Below, in pieces: positions 1-8,633 of a DNA stretch of 64,000 bases (positions are counted from its first letter, which is position 1; each line of letters opens with the position of its first letter). The translations under genes and the position numbers were made by a program. The notes beneath the pieces are model-generated. The model saw only the letters and a list, made by a program, of their open reading frames with translations. It ran no database searches and was not told the origin of the DNA. Location: positions 806,001 to 870,000 of the forward strand of contig NZ_VYVA01000001.1 of assembly GCF_009193215.1 (NCBI RefSeq), in the 5' to 3' direction. Origin of the DNA: Flavicella marina (GTDB taxonomy: Bacteria; Bacteroidota; Bacteroidia; Flavobacteriales; Flavobacteriaceae).

Positions 1-15
1 AGCAGATAATTATTT

Positions 16-2130
16 ATGGAAATTCTTGACTATATAAAATCCAATACTGATTTAAGAGATATCAGTATCATCAACACCTTAAAATTAATTTCGGAAGACT
101 GTACGGTTCCGTTTATTGCGAGGTATAGAAAGGAAATGACAAATAACTTAGATGAAGTTCAAATTAGCAACATTCTAAGTCATAAAAAAGTATACGACGA
201 ATTAGAAAAAAGAAAAAAAACGATTCTAAAATCTATAGAAGAACAAGGTGCTTTAGATAGTTCTTTAGAACATAAAATTAAAAACACTTTTTCTAGTACG
301 GATTTAGAGGACTTATACCTTCCCTATAAAAAATCACGTAAAACTAAAGCAGACAAGGCGAGAGAACAAGGTTTAGAGGGGTTGGCAAAAATTATTATGT
401 CACAAAATGCGAATGATTTAGAATATACAAGTCATAAATTTATAAAAGGTGAGATTCAATCTTCAGAAGAAGCTTTGGAGGGTGCAAGACATATCATCGC
501 GGACTGGATCAATGAAAGAATTGATATCAGAACTTCATTGAGAAATGAATTCAAAAGAAGAGCAACCATCACCTCTAAAGTTATTAAAACCAAAGCTACA
601 GATGAAAAAGTTCAGAAATACAAAGATTATTTCGATTGGTCAGAATCTCTTTTCAGATGTCCTTCGCATCGTTTAATGGCTTTGTTAAGAGCAGAAAAAG
701 AAGGTTTTGTTAGAATCAAAATCGACATTGACAAAGAACAAGCTTTGTCGAGAATCGCTTCAAAAATGATCCGTTCACAAAACGAATGTTCAGAACAGAT
801 TGAACTCGCGATTAAAGATGCTTACAAAAGATTATTAGCTCCGGCACTTTCAAACGAAGTGCTTACGAATGCCAAAGAAAAAGCCGATGCCAATGCCATT
901 CAAGTTTTTGCAAAAAATCTACAACAACTACTATTACAAGCACCATTAGGAGAAAAAAACATATTAGCATTAGACCCTGGATTTAGAACGGGTTGTAAAA
1001 TGGTGTGTTTAGATGCTTATGGAAACTTAAAACACAACGACACCATTTATCTGCATAAAGACAGAGAAGCCATTGGTAAAATTACAACAGCAGTAAATGC
1101 GTATAAAATTGATGCAATCGCTATTGGAAATGGTACCGCCTCTAGAGAGACCGAAAGTTTGATCAAAAAAATAAGGTTTGAAAAAGACATTCAGGTTTTT
1201 ATTGTCAACGAAGCAGGTGCCTCTATTTACTCTGCCTCAAAAATAGCTAGAGATGAATTCCCAAATTACGATGTAACCGTAAGAGGTTCGGTCTCCATTG
1301 GAAGAAGACTGGCCGACCCTCTGGCAGAATTAGTAAAAATCGATGCTAAATCTATTGGAGTAGGACAATACCAACACGACGTAGATCAGACAAAACTTAA
1401 AGAAGAATTAGACCGAGTTGTTGAGTTTTGCGTAAATAAAGTGGGTGTTAACATCAATACTGCGAGCAATTCTTTATTAAGTTATGTATCAGGTATAGGG
1501 CCAAAACTAGCAGCTAATATTGTAGCATACAGAAAAGAAAATGGTGCTTTTGAAAGTAGAGATCAAATTAAAAAAGTGCCAAGACTTGGTGCTAAAGCCT
1601 ATCAGCAATCAGTAGCCTTTTTAAGAATCAAAGATGCTAAAAACCCATTAGATAATTCAGCCGTTCATCCTGAAAGCTATGCTATCGTAAAAAAAATGGC
1701 CAAAGACACCAAAACAGCATTAGATGATTTTATTGGAAACAGAGACATCTTAAAAACCCTCGACTTAAACAACTACTGTACTGATGCTGTTGGAATCCCT
1801 ACTTTAAAAGATATCATCTCCGAGCTTGAAAAACCAGGATTAGATCCAAGAAAAAAAGTAAAAGTCTTTGAATTCAACGCAACTATTAAAACCATTGACG
1901 ATTTAAAAACCGGACAAATTCTTCCTGGAATTGTAAACAACGTTACCAATTTTGGCTGTTTTGTAAATATAGGTATCAAAGAAAGTGGTTTGGTGCATAT
2001 CTCAAAGCTTAAAAAAGGCTATGTCGGTAACGTGAGTGATGTAGTGCACTTAAATCAACATGTGCAAGTAAGAGTTGAAGAAGTCGATATTGCGAGAAAA
2101 CGTATTCAGCTATCGATGAATTTCGATTAA
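16..2130 (+). CDS. tex: Tex-family RNA-binding transcription accessory protein
   Basis: Full-length Tex/YhgF protein of 704 aa, the usual 700-780 aa size. The N-terminal helical Tex region (about residues 1-320) is followed by a YqgF/RNase H-like domain beginning at the motif NILALDPGFRTGCK (about 313-326). Next come helix-hairpin-helix segments (YVSGIGPKLAANIVAYR, near 490) and a C-terminal S1 RNA-binding domain (about 627-704, GQILPGIVNNVTNFGCFVNI). The family binds nucleic acid and affects transcription and RNA metabolism; its exact substrate is not fixed by the sequence. The ATG is only 15 bases from the window edge, so its promoter and any operon partner are outside. It is convergent with the Lrp gene, with only three bases between the stops. 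Confidence 0.96.
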   Translation: MEILDYIKSNTDLRDISIINTLKLISEDCTVPFIARYRKEMTNNLDEVQISNILSHKKVYDELEKRKKTILKSIEEQGALDSSLEHKIKNTFSSTDLEDLYLPYKKSRKTKADKAREQGLEGLAKIIMSQNANDLEYTSHKFIKGEIQSSEEALEGARHIIADWINERIDIRTSLRNEFKRRATITSKVIKTKATDEKVQKYKDYFDWSESLFRCPSHRLMALLRAEKEGFVRIKIDIDKEQALSRIASKMIRSQNECSEQIELAIKDAYKRLLAPALSNEVLTNAKEKADANAIQVFAKNLQQLLLQAPLGEKNILALDPGFRTGCKMVCLDAYGNLKHNDTIYLHKDREAIGKITTAVNAYKIDAIAIGNGTASRETESLIKKIRFEKDIQVFIVNEAGASIYSASKIARDEFPNYDVTVRGSVSIGRRLADPLAELVKIDAKSIGVGQYQHDVDQTKLKEELDRVVEFCVNKVGVNINTASNSLLSYVSGIGPKLAANIVAYRKENGAFESRDQIKKVPRLGAKAYQQSVAFLRIKDAKNPLDNSAVHPESYAIVKKMAKDTKTALDDFIGNRDILKTLDLNNYCTDAVGIPTLKDIISELEKPGLDPRKKVKVFEFNATIKTIDDLKTGQILPGIVNNVTNFGCFVNIGIKESGLVHISKLKKGYVGNVSDVVHLNQHVQVRVEEVDIARKRIQLSMNFD

Positions 2131-2133
2131 TTC

Positions 2134-2592
2134 TTAAAAAGGTACAGCATGCGAGTTTTTAATTTCTCCCATGACAAAGGTACTATGTGCACTACCAATA
2201 TTTTGGACAGACCCAAGGTTATTTAAAACAAAATCTTGATAGTGTTTCATATCTTTTACCAAAACCTTCAACAAAAAATCATAATCCCCAGAAATGTTGT
2301 AACACTCCGTAACTTCCTCGAGTGTCATAATATCTTTTACAAATTGATTCCCTATTTCTCGGGTATGTTCTTTTAGTGTAATATTACAGAATACGGTAAG
2401 ACTTTTATCCAATTTCTCAGCATCGAGAATAGCAATATACTTTTTAATATACCCTTCTTTTTCAAGTTTTTTTACTCTTTCAAAAACAGGTGTTACAGAC
2501 AGATTTACTTTTGCAGCTAACTCTTTTGTCGTCAAATTCGAATTATTTTGTACAATTTTTAAAATCCTAAGATCTGTTTTATCTAGTTTCAT
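2134..2592 (-). CDS. Lrp/AsnC family transcriptional regulator
   Basis: 152 aa, typical Lrp/AsnC length. It has an N-terminal winged helix-turn-helix (about residues 1-62, LDKTDLRILKIVQNNSNLTTKELA) and a C-terminal RAM ligand-binding domain (about 68-145, with the family-like YNISGDYDFLLKVLV). Such proteins form octamers or dimers that respond to amino acids. It is divergent from metE with 160 bases between the start codons, so autoregulation and control of methionine synthesis are the obvious roles, but this is inferred from position. A 12-base palindrome (ACTTATTTAAGT, 2658-2669) in the shared region is a possible operator. Confidence 0.93.
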   Translation of the reverse strand: MKLDKTDLRILKIVQNNSNLTTKELAAKVNLSVTPVFERVKKLEKEGYIKKYIAILDAEKLDKSLTVFCNITLKEHTREIGNQFVKDIMTLEEVTECYNISGDYDFLLKVLVKDMKHYQDFVLNNLGSVQNIGSAHSTFVMGEIKNSHAVPF

Positions 2593-2718
2593 AGAGAATA
2601 TTTTTCTGTTACTTACTCAATCTTTCATCAAAAATACGTGTTTTTTCTTTTAAATAAACTTATTTAAGTGTTTTACACCAAATATCACATGTATTTATGA
2701 TGTTTTATTCTTCAAAAA

Positions 2719-2726
2719 TAACTTTG
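2719..2726 (+). promoter_or_regulatory. Bacteroidota -7 promoter element of metE
   Basis: TAACTTTG matches the Bacteroidota -7 consensus TAnnTTTG, 26 bases before the metE start codon, and is followed by CAAA. I could not find a clear TTG -33 element at the expected 19-21 base spacing. A palindrome at 2658-2669 lies about 55 bases upstream and could bind the divergent Lrp-type regulator. No riboswitch fold was recognised in this leader. Confidence 0.5.
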
Positions 2727-2752
2727 CAAAGTAAATAAACAACATCAAATTC

Positions 2753-5065
2753 ATGAAAACTACCATTTTAGGTTATCCAAGGATTGGAAACCAACGACAA
2801 TTAAAAAAAGCCTGTGAAAATTACTGGTCTGGTAAAACAGAAATCACAACATTGATTGAAACAGGGAAAAACATCAGACAAGAAAACTGGTTGTTGCAGC
2901 AAAAAACAGGAATCGATTTAATTCCTTCTAATGATTTTTCTTTTTACGATCAAGTTTTAGACGCCTGTTTAACTTTTGGCTGTATTCCAAAGCGATTTGA
3001 ATCTATAAAGAAAGGAGATTTTTCAACATTGTATTTTGCTATGGCACGTGGTATTCAAACTGAGCAATTAGATACTACAGCGATGGAAATGACAAAGTGG
3101 TTTGACACCAACTATCACTTTATTGTACCAGAATTTACAATTGACCAAACATTTGAATTCTTTTCAAAAAAAATAATTGAAGAATACAAAGAGGCTCTTG
3201 AATTGGGAATTAAAACCAAGCCGGTACTTATTGGCCCTGTAACATTTTTGTTGCTTGGAAAAGAGAAAGAAAAAGGATTTCATCGTCTTGATTTATTGAA
3301 TAGGCTTTTGCCAGTATACTTTCAAATAATCGATGAACTTATTGCTTTAGGGGTAGAATACATACAATTTGACGAACCAATTTTAGCGCTTGACCTATCA
3401 GACAGAGAAAGAAAAGCAATTAATAACACCTATGAATCTTTTCATGCTGCATTTCCTAGTTTGAAAATTTTCTTAGCAAATTACTTCGATTGTTATGGAG
3501 AAAATCTAGAAACGGTTTTGCAATTACCTGTAGACACGTTGCATTTAGATTTGGTAAGATGTTCTTCTCAATTAGATGATATTTTGACTTCAAAATATTT
3601 CAATCCCAACACCAAGTTATCTTTAGGGTTGGTTGATGGAAGAAATATTTGGAAAAATAATTTTGAAAACTCGTTGCGTTTTATCAAAAAAGCAGTTGAA
3701 AAAATTGCTCCAAAAAATCTATTTATTGCTTCTTCTTGTTCTCTATTACACAGCCCGTATGATTTAGAATTAGAAACGAATGAAAAAAATCTACCTTTAG
3801 AGGTGAAACAATGGCTTGCGTTTGCGAAGCAAAAACTTGAAGAGATAGCAACATTGAAAGGTTTGTCTTCATCTGAAGAAGAAGCATACTTAAATTTATT
3901 TGAAGAAAATAAATTGGCTAACCTCAACAGAAAAACATCTACACTGATTCACAATAAAAAAGTAAAATCTAGAGTAGAAAATTTACTAGAATCAGATTCA
4001 CAACGAAAAAACTCTTTTAAAATTCGTCAAGAACTACAAAGAAACACCTTGCAGTTACCTCTTTATCCAACCACTACAATAGGTTCTTTTCCGCAAACCA
4101 AAGAAGTAAGAAGCTGGCGTTCAAAATTTAAAAAAGGAATTCTATCACAAAAAGAATACGATACTTTAATCGCAAAAGAAACGGAAGATTCTATTCGCTT
4201 TCAAGAAGAAACAGGTATTGATGTTTTGGTACATGGTGAATTCGAACGAAACGACATGGTAGAATATTTTGGTGAAAAATTGGAAGGTTTCGCATTCAGT
4301 AGTTTCGGATGGGTACAAAGTTATGGTAGTCGTTGTGTGAAACCACCTATTTTGTTTGGTGATGTTTCTAGAGAAAACCCAATGACTGTGAAGTGGTCTT
4401 CGTTTGCACAATCATTAACAAAAACTCCTGTCAAAGGTATGCTTACTGGCCCTGTAACTATATTACAATGGTCTTTTGTAAGAAATGACCAACCAAGAGC
4501 AACCACATGTAACCAAATTGCTTTGGCTATTAGAGATGAGGTTGTTGATCTTGAAAAAAATGGAATTCAAATTATTCAAATAGACGAACCAGCAATAAGA
4601 GAGGGACTTCCGCTACGCAAAGAAGAGTGGAAATCTTACTTAGACTGGGCAGTAAAAGCATTTAGAATTTCAGCAAGTGGTGTGAATGATGCTACACAAA
4701 TTCATACGCATATGTGCTATTCTGAATTCAATGATATTATCGAAAATATTGCTGCTATGGATGCAGACGTAATTACCATAGAAACTTCTAGGTCTGAAAT
4801 GGAATTGTTAGAAGCATTTGTAAATTTCAAATACCCAAATGAAATAGGACCAGGAGTTTATGACATTCATTCTCCCAGAGTTCCTTCTGTTGAAGAAATA
4901 GAGCACTTACTTGAAAAAGCAGCTAAGGTTTTACCTGTAGAACATATTTGGGTGAATCCAGATTGTGGCTTGAAAACAAGAAATTGGCCAGAAACCAAAT
5001 CTGCTTTGCAAAATCTTGTAAAAGCAGCAATCAAACAACGAGTTAAAACATTGCAAACAGCATAA
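2753..5065 (+). CDS. metE: Cobalamin-independent methionine synthase
   Basis: 5-methyltetrahydropteroyltriglutamate-homocysteine S-methyltransferase, 770 aa, making methionine from homocysteine without B12. Both halves of the double-barrel fold are present: the N-terminal domain opens with LGYPRIGNQRQLKKACENYW and the catalytic half starts near TTTIGSFPQTKEVR (about residue 443). Zinc ligands are visible as HTHMC (His653, Cys655) and NPDCGLKTR (Cys738), offset by 12 from E. coli His641/Cys643/Cys726. IQIDEPAIREGLPL is also conserved. It is monocistronic: a strong terminator follows six bases after the stop. It is divergent from an Lrp-family regulator, which probably controls it. Confidence 0.98.
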   Translation: MKTTILGYPRIGNQRQLKKACENYWSGKTEITTLIETGKNIRQENWLLQQKTGIDLIPSNDFSFYDQVLDACLTFGCIPKRFESIKKGDFSTLYFAMARGIQTEQLDTTAMEMTKWFDTNYHFIVPEFTIDQTFEFFSKKIIEEYKEALELGIKTKPVLIGPVTFLLLGKEKEKGFHRLDLLNRLLPVYFQIIDELIALGVEYIQFDEPILALDLSDRERKAINNTYESFHAAFPSLKIFLANYFDCYGENLETVLQLPVDTLHLDLVRCSSQLDDILTSKYFNPNTKLSLGLVDGRNIWKNNFENSLRFIKKAVEKIAPKNLFIASSCSLLHSPYDLELETNEKNLPLEVKQWLAFAKQKLEEIATLKGLSSSEEEAYLNLFEENKLANLNRKTSTLIHNKKVKSRVENLLESDSQRKNSFKIRQELQRNTLQLPLYPTTTIGSFPQTKEVRSWRSKFKKGILSQKEYDTLIAKETEDSIRFQEETGIDVLVHGEFERNDMVEYFGEKLEGFAFSSFGWVQSYGSRCVKPPILFGDVSRENPMTVKWSSFAQSLTKTPVKGMLTGPVTILQWSFVRNDQPRATTCNQIALAIRDEVVDLEKNGIQIIQIDEPAIREGLPLRKEEWKSYLDWAVKAFRISASGVNDATQIHTHMCYSEFNDIIENIAAMDADVITIETSRSEMELLEAFVNFKYPNEIGPGVYDIHSPRVPSVEEIEHLLEKAAKVLPVEHIWVNPDCGLKTRNWPETKSALQNLVKAAIKQRVKTLQTA

Positions 5066-5070
5066 AAATA

Positions 5071-5104
5071 AAAGGGCTTTCAAATAAATTGAAAGCCCTT
5101 TTTA
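5071..5104 (+). terminator. Rho-independent terminator of metE
   Basis: Perfect 13-bp stem (AAAGGGCTTTCAA at 5071-5083 with TTGAAAGCCCTTT at 5089-5101), five-base loop and T run, directly after metE. It may also serve the convergent ppnP gene. Confidence 0.9.
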
Positions 5105-5146
5105 TAAATAAATCCTACCCCTAAGATTTAAGTAATATGGTAATTC

Positions 5147-5428
5147 TTATTTATATTGACATAAATAAGAAGTTTGTCCTACTGATTTTACTTTAAAAGA
5201 ACTATTAGCTTCTACCTCAAAAGACGTGCCAGTTTTAAATGATTTCCATTCTGTTTCACCTGGCAACAAAGCAACCAATTCACCTTCTACAACAATCATT
5301 GTTTCATGAGAAGAAGTTCCAAATTCATAATCTCCAGGCTCCATAACACCTACCGTAGAATTTCCTGTTGCTGATTTATATCCTAACGATTTTACTTTTG
5401 CGTCAAAATATTCATTTGATGAAATCAT
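5147..5428 (-). CDS. ppnP: Pyrimidine/purine nucleoside phosphorylase (PpnP/DUF1255)
   Basis: A 93-aa small cupin resembling E. coli PpnP (YaiE): the order SNEYFDAKVKSLGY, GVMEPGDYEF, LVALLPGETEWK and TSYLCQYK matches the family along its whole length. The family phosphorolyses several nucleosides to base and ribose-1-phosphate. The open frame runs on to 5455, but I chose the ATG at 5428. The E. coli protein begins at the equivalent point, and a good -7 promoter element covers 5453-5460, which would put transcription start downstream of the longer start codon. It is a single gene, convergent with metE. Confidence 0.92.
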   Translation of the reverse strand: MISSNEYFDAKVKSLGYKSATGNSTVGVMEPGDYEFGTSSHETMIVVEGELVALLPGETEWKSFKTGTSFEVEANSSFKVKSVGQTSYLCQYK

Positions 5429-5452
5429 GTATTCTTTTTTTGTATTGGACTG

Positions 5453-5460
5453 CAAATATA
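5453..5460 (-). promoter_or_regulatory. Bacteroidota -7 element of ppnP
   Basis: On the minus strand this reads TATATTTG (TAnnTTTG) followed by C, 25 bases upstream of the chosen ppnP ATG. It overlaps the alternative start at 5455 and so argues for the shorter protein. Confidence 0.55.
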
Positions 5461-5529
5461 GCTCAACTTCAGAGATTTACAAAACCTCTTAATATTAAGC
5501 TAATGTTAAGAATATGAAGTAAAGTATAA

Positions 5530-6750
5530 TTATTTCTTTTTGTAACGCAACTTACCTGTCTCGATTTCTACTGCAGTTCTAGCCAAAATGGTGAATACAA
5601 ACGCACCCATGGCCCATATTCCGAGAGTCACTCCTATCTCAATTCCAGTTGGTAAATATTCAGCAATTTTTCCATAGGGTCCCGGAATAAATCCTGGTAC
5701 AATTAATCCAAAACCTTTTTCTATCCAAATCGCAACAAATAATAAGAAACAACAGATATATAAAATGGTCAAATTATTTCTTAATTTATGAAAAGTAAGC
5801 ACCACAGTTGCCAAAATATTTAATGGTATTGCTGTCCATATCCAGGGCATCAATGCATTTTTACCATGCAAACCAAAAAATAAATAATACGCACTCTCAC
5901 TATGATGCGTAGGAGCGTAAAATTCTTTAAATAGCTCAGACACCAACATTATCAAATTAATTTGAGCTGCCACAGTTACCACCAAAGCAATTTTTTTAAT
6001 CGTCTTGTCTTCAATTTTAAAATCTGTATGTGAACGTATCATTGCCAAAACCAAAATAATCAGTGCAGGACCTGCTGCAAATGCAGAAGCCAAAAAACGA
6101 GGTCCTAACAAAGCATTGTTCCAATACGGTCTTGCCTGTAATCCTTGGTATAAAAATGCTGTAACTAAGTGAATTCCTACCGCCCAAAATACTGATAAAA
6201 TTGCACCAGGAACATAAACTTTCGCCAAAGCTTCTTTGTTTTGATAATGACGAAATAAAATATAAAAAGGAATTGTGATGTTAATGAACAAATAACCATT
6301 CAACACCAAAACATCCCACGTTAACATTGAATTTGGAAAATTAAAAACTCCAATCCCTGGTATCATATGCCATAAAACATTCGGCCCACCCATATCTGCT
6401 ACTACAAAAGCCAAACACATAAGCAATGCTGCAACCGCTAATCCTTCACCAATCAGCACAGCACGTTTAAAATCAACATCGTGTAACACATAAGTCGGCA
6501 TCACTAACATTACAGCCGCCGCAGCAACTCCAACCAAAAAGGTAAAATTTGAGATATACAGTCCCCAACTCACTCGATTTGTCATTCCGGTAACACTCAG
6601 CCCCTCTTCAACTTGTATAGAGTAACAGTACATACCAGCTAACATAACGGCCGTTAAGAATGCCATCCACAAGTGGTATTTTTTAGTACCATGAGTTATG
6701 ATATCTAAACTATCGATAACCAAACTCTTAAAAACTTTTAAACTTCCCAT
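5530..6750 (-). CDS. NrfD/PsrC-type integral membrane quinol dehydrogenase subunit
   Basis: 406-aa protein of about ten hydrophobic segments, from FLTAVMLAGMYCYSI near residue 32 to the final helix ending at about 393. It is of the NrfD/PsrC/DsrP family, which oxidises menaquinol in the membrane and passes electrons to a ferredoxin-like partner. At 406 aa it is nearer to the ten-helix DsrP/ActC kind than to eight-helix PsrC. It is the last gene of the nap operon, 41 bases after the four-cluster Fe-S protein. No NapC or NapGH is present, so this pair probably supplies quinol electrons to the nitrate reductase cytochromes. The family assignment is sound; the nitrate role rests on context. Confidence 0.9.
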   Translation of the reverse strand: MGSLKVFKSLVIDSLDIITHGTKKYHLWMAFLTAVMLAGMYCYSIQVEEGLSVTGMTNRVSWGLYISNFTFLVGVAAAAVMLVMPTYVLHDVDFKRAVLIGEGLAVAALLMCLAFVVADMGGPNVLWHMIPGIGVFNFPNSMLTWDVLVLNGYLFINITIPFYILFRHYQNKEALAKVYVPGAILSVFWAVGIHLVTAFLYQGLQARPYWNNALLGPRFLASAFAAGPALIILVLAMIRSHTDFKIEDKTIKKIALVVTVAAQINLIMLVSELFKEFYAPTHHSESAYYLFFGLHGKNALMPWIWTAIPLNILATVVLTFHKLRNNLTILYICCFLLFVAIWIEKGFGLIVPGFIPGPYGKIAEYLPTGIEIGVTLGIWAMGAFVFTILARTAVEIETGKLRYKKK

Positions 6751-6791
6751 TTAATCTTATTTATAAATGATGTAATATTTTATCAAATGCA

Positions 6792-7874
6792 TTAATCCAT
6801 ATAATACCAAAACTTAGGTTCTGTACCTAAATCTTCTTTCAATCGGAATACTTTTTTGTTTTCTAATACCCAACGAATGGTACTGTTTGGGTCTAATAAA
6901 TTTCCGAAAACACGCGCTCCAGTCGGACAAGCTTCAACACATGCAGGGTTTTTACCATCTCGAGAGCGTTGAATACAAAAAGTACATTTTTCCATGACAC
7001 CTTTCTTTCTCAACCTGTTCCCTAAGTAATGTTGATTTTTATTAATTTCTTCTTTCGGTACTTCGGGCTTACTCCAGTTAAATCTTCTTCCGTCATATGG
7101 ACAAGCTGCCATACAATATCTACATCCAACACACCAATCGTAATCTACTACAACAATTCCATCTGGCTCTTTCCAAGTTGCTTGAACCGGACAAACTTCG
7201 ACACATGGCGGATTGTCACAGTGAAAACATTGCGTTCCTACATAAAAATGTCCCTCAGCAGGTACTTCGTGGTAATAATTATCATCGGCCTCACCAAAAT
7301 TTATTCCTTGACCGTCTTTCATCTCATGGATTCGAATATATTCCATCTGAGAATTTCTGTCTTGATTGTTTTCGGTTACACAAGCACTGACGCAATCCAT
7401 ATATCCTTGACATTTCGATATATTAAATGCATACCCAAACAACACACCTTCTTCGGCTGTTTTCGAAGACATATCTAACGTGTCTTGAGTTCTTATTTGA
7501 TGCGAACGAACCAAACGATCAACCGTTGCTTTTTTCTCATCATCAGACATTAATTTATAATTTCCCTTGAACTGCTCTTCCCAATCAATTTGAGCTTTTT
7601 CTTTAGCTGCATCGTCTGAAGTAACACTACAAGAAGTAGAAATCGCACCTGCACCGACCAACAAACTAGCTGTTAATTGCTTAAAGGCATTTCTTCTATC
7701 CATAGTTGCTCCCATAACTTGATCAAATCCATCTACTGGTTTCGCAACTTCAGTAGAAGCATGTGAACCACACCCTCCTGACTTTTTACCGCACCCACAA
7801 GAACCTGTATCTTGAGGAACCTTTTTCTTATTTGAAAGCTTTAAGGAAAACCATTTATTTTTCTTTTCACTCAT
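6792..7874 (-). CDS. Four-cluster ferredoxin-like (NrfC/DsrO-type) subunit with internal Tat signal
   Basis: 360 aa. Four cysteine motifs are visible: Cys155/161/165, Cys216/219/224/228, Cys248/251/254/258 and Cys297/300/312/316. In the first, KCQGYMDCVSAC, the usual second cysteine is Tyr158, so one cluster must lack a ligand, perhaps as [3Fe-4S]. A Tat-like signal (DRRNAFKQLTASLLVGAG, residues 59-76) follows a 58-residue N-terminal extension containing SCGCGKKSGGCGS. A leader before the RR motif is known for Bacteroidota Tat-variant oxidoreductase subunits. It should carry electrons from the NrfD-like membrane subunit encoded next, toward the c-type cytochromes encoded upstream. Confidence 0.9.
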   Translation of the reverse strand: MSEKKNKWFSLKLSNKKKVPQDTGSCGCGKKSGGCGSHASTEVAKPVDGFDQVMGATMDRRNAFKQLTASLLVGAGAISTSCSVTSDDAAKEKAQIDWEEQFKGNYKLMSDDEKKATVDRLVRSHQIRTQDTLDMSSKTAEEGVLFGYAFNISKCQGYMDCVSACVTENNQDRNSQMEYIRIHEMKDGQGINFGEADDNYYHEVPAEGHFYVGTQCFHCDNPPCVEVCPVQATWKEPDGIVVVDYDWCVGCRYCMAACPYDGRRFNWSKPEVPKEEINKNQHYLGNRLRKKGVMEKCTFCIQRSRDGKNPACVEACPTGARVFGNLLDPNSTIRWVLENKKVFRLKEDLGTEPKFWYYMD

Positions 7875-7906
7875 ATCTTATTGGTATAATTACATTAGGT
7901 GTTCGG

Positions 7907-8557
7907 TTATTTTCTTTCTTGAATTTTCTGCGTATTGTATTTCGCTGGCCATCTTGACTCAAAACTTGGACTATGAGGATTGTGACAATTGACACAAGTC
8001 ATTGATGCTCTTGGTGGTGCCCAACTGGCAATTTTTTTACCATGTGCTCCACCCTTCCAATCTTCAAATTGTTTTGTATGACATTGACTACATAAATTGT
8101 AACTGTTATTAAAATCTATTTTTTTACCCGTCAAACTTTTTAAATCATCCATCGCATCTCCGTTATGGCAAGTGAGACAATTCATTGTTTCTTCGTTGGC
8201 GTGTTTCAAAGTAATATTCCAATGTCCTTTTTTTGCATCTTTCCCCTTAATTTTATTCAAATCATCGGTATGACATTCAGTACAAGCATAAGATTTGATT
8301 TGACTTTTTCTTTCAGGAATTAAAAATGTATGACCACCTTCAGATATTTCCATCAAATTCATCTCTTCCAAAAACTTGTTTGAAGTAATAGAAGTTCCAT
8401 GATAATCTTTACTTAATTCTTTAATTTTATCCGTCACTTTATGGTATTCCTCTTCGTGATGTTTACAAGAAAATATGCTCAATACCACCAATACAACCCC
8501 CACAAATTTTGAAACATTTTTGAGATAATCTTTATGAATCGATTTCCGAATTTTCAT
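7907..8557 (-). CDS. Tetraheme c-type cytochrome lipoprotein of the nap cluster
   Basis: 216 aa from the chosen ATG. Four CxxCH heme sites: CTECH (about residue 92), CLTCH (127), CSQCH (156) and CVNCH (188). The N-terminus is a lipoprotein signal ending in LSIFSC, so the protein should sit on a membrane in the periplasm. The frame is open to an ATG at 8629, four bases after the napB stop. I prefer 8557 because it gives a normal-length signal peptide, but the longer start is possible. It is a candidate electron shuttle between the NrfCD-like module and NapB/NapA, in the manner of NapM or NrfB. Its sequence does not allow assignment to NapC. Confidence 0.87.
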   Translation of the reverse strand: MKIRKSIHKDYLKNVSKFVGVVLVVLSIFSCKHHEEEYHKVTDKIKELSKDYHGTSITSNKFLEEMNLMEISEGGHTFLIPERKSQIKSYACTECHTDDLNKIKGKDAKKGHWNITLKHANEETMNCLTCHNGDAMDDLKSLTGKKIDFNNSYNLCSQCHTKQFEDWKGGAHGKKIASWAPPRASMTCVNCHNPHSPSFESRWPAKYNTQKIQERK

Positions 8558-8633
8558 GGTTTTTTTTCTTCTGTTAGCGTCCTTAATTCGATTAAGAAAC
8601 ACGGTAAAGTTTGTTGTTAGTATTCCCATAGCG

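Noticed and set aside
2593-2752. SAM or cobalamin riboswitch in the metE leader
   Set aside because: Too short and AT-rich; no conserved riboswitch core could be drawn.
7029-7478. Open frames opposite the four-cluster subunit and other nap genes (also 8556-9149)
   Set aside because: Antisense shadows of clear conserved genes, with improbable cysteine/aromatic-rich translations.
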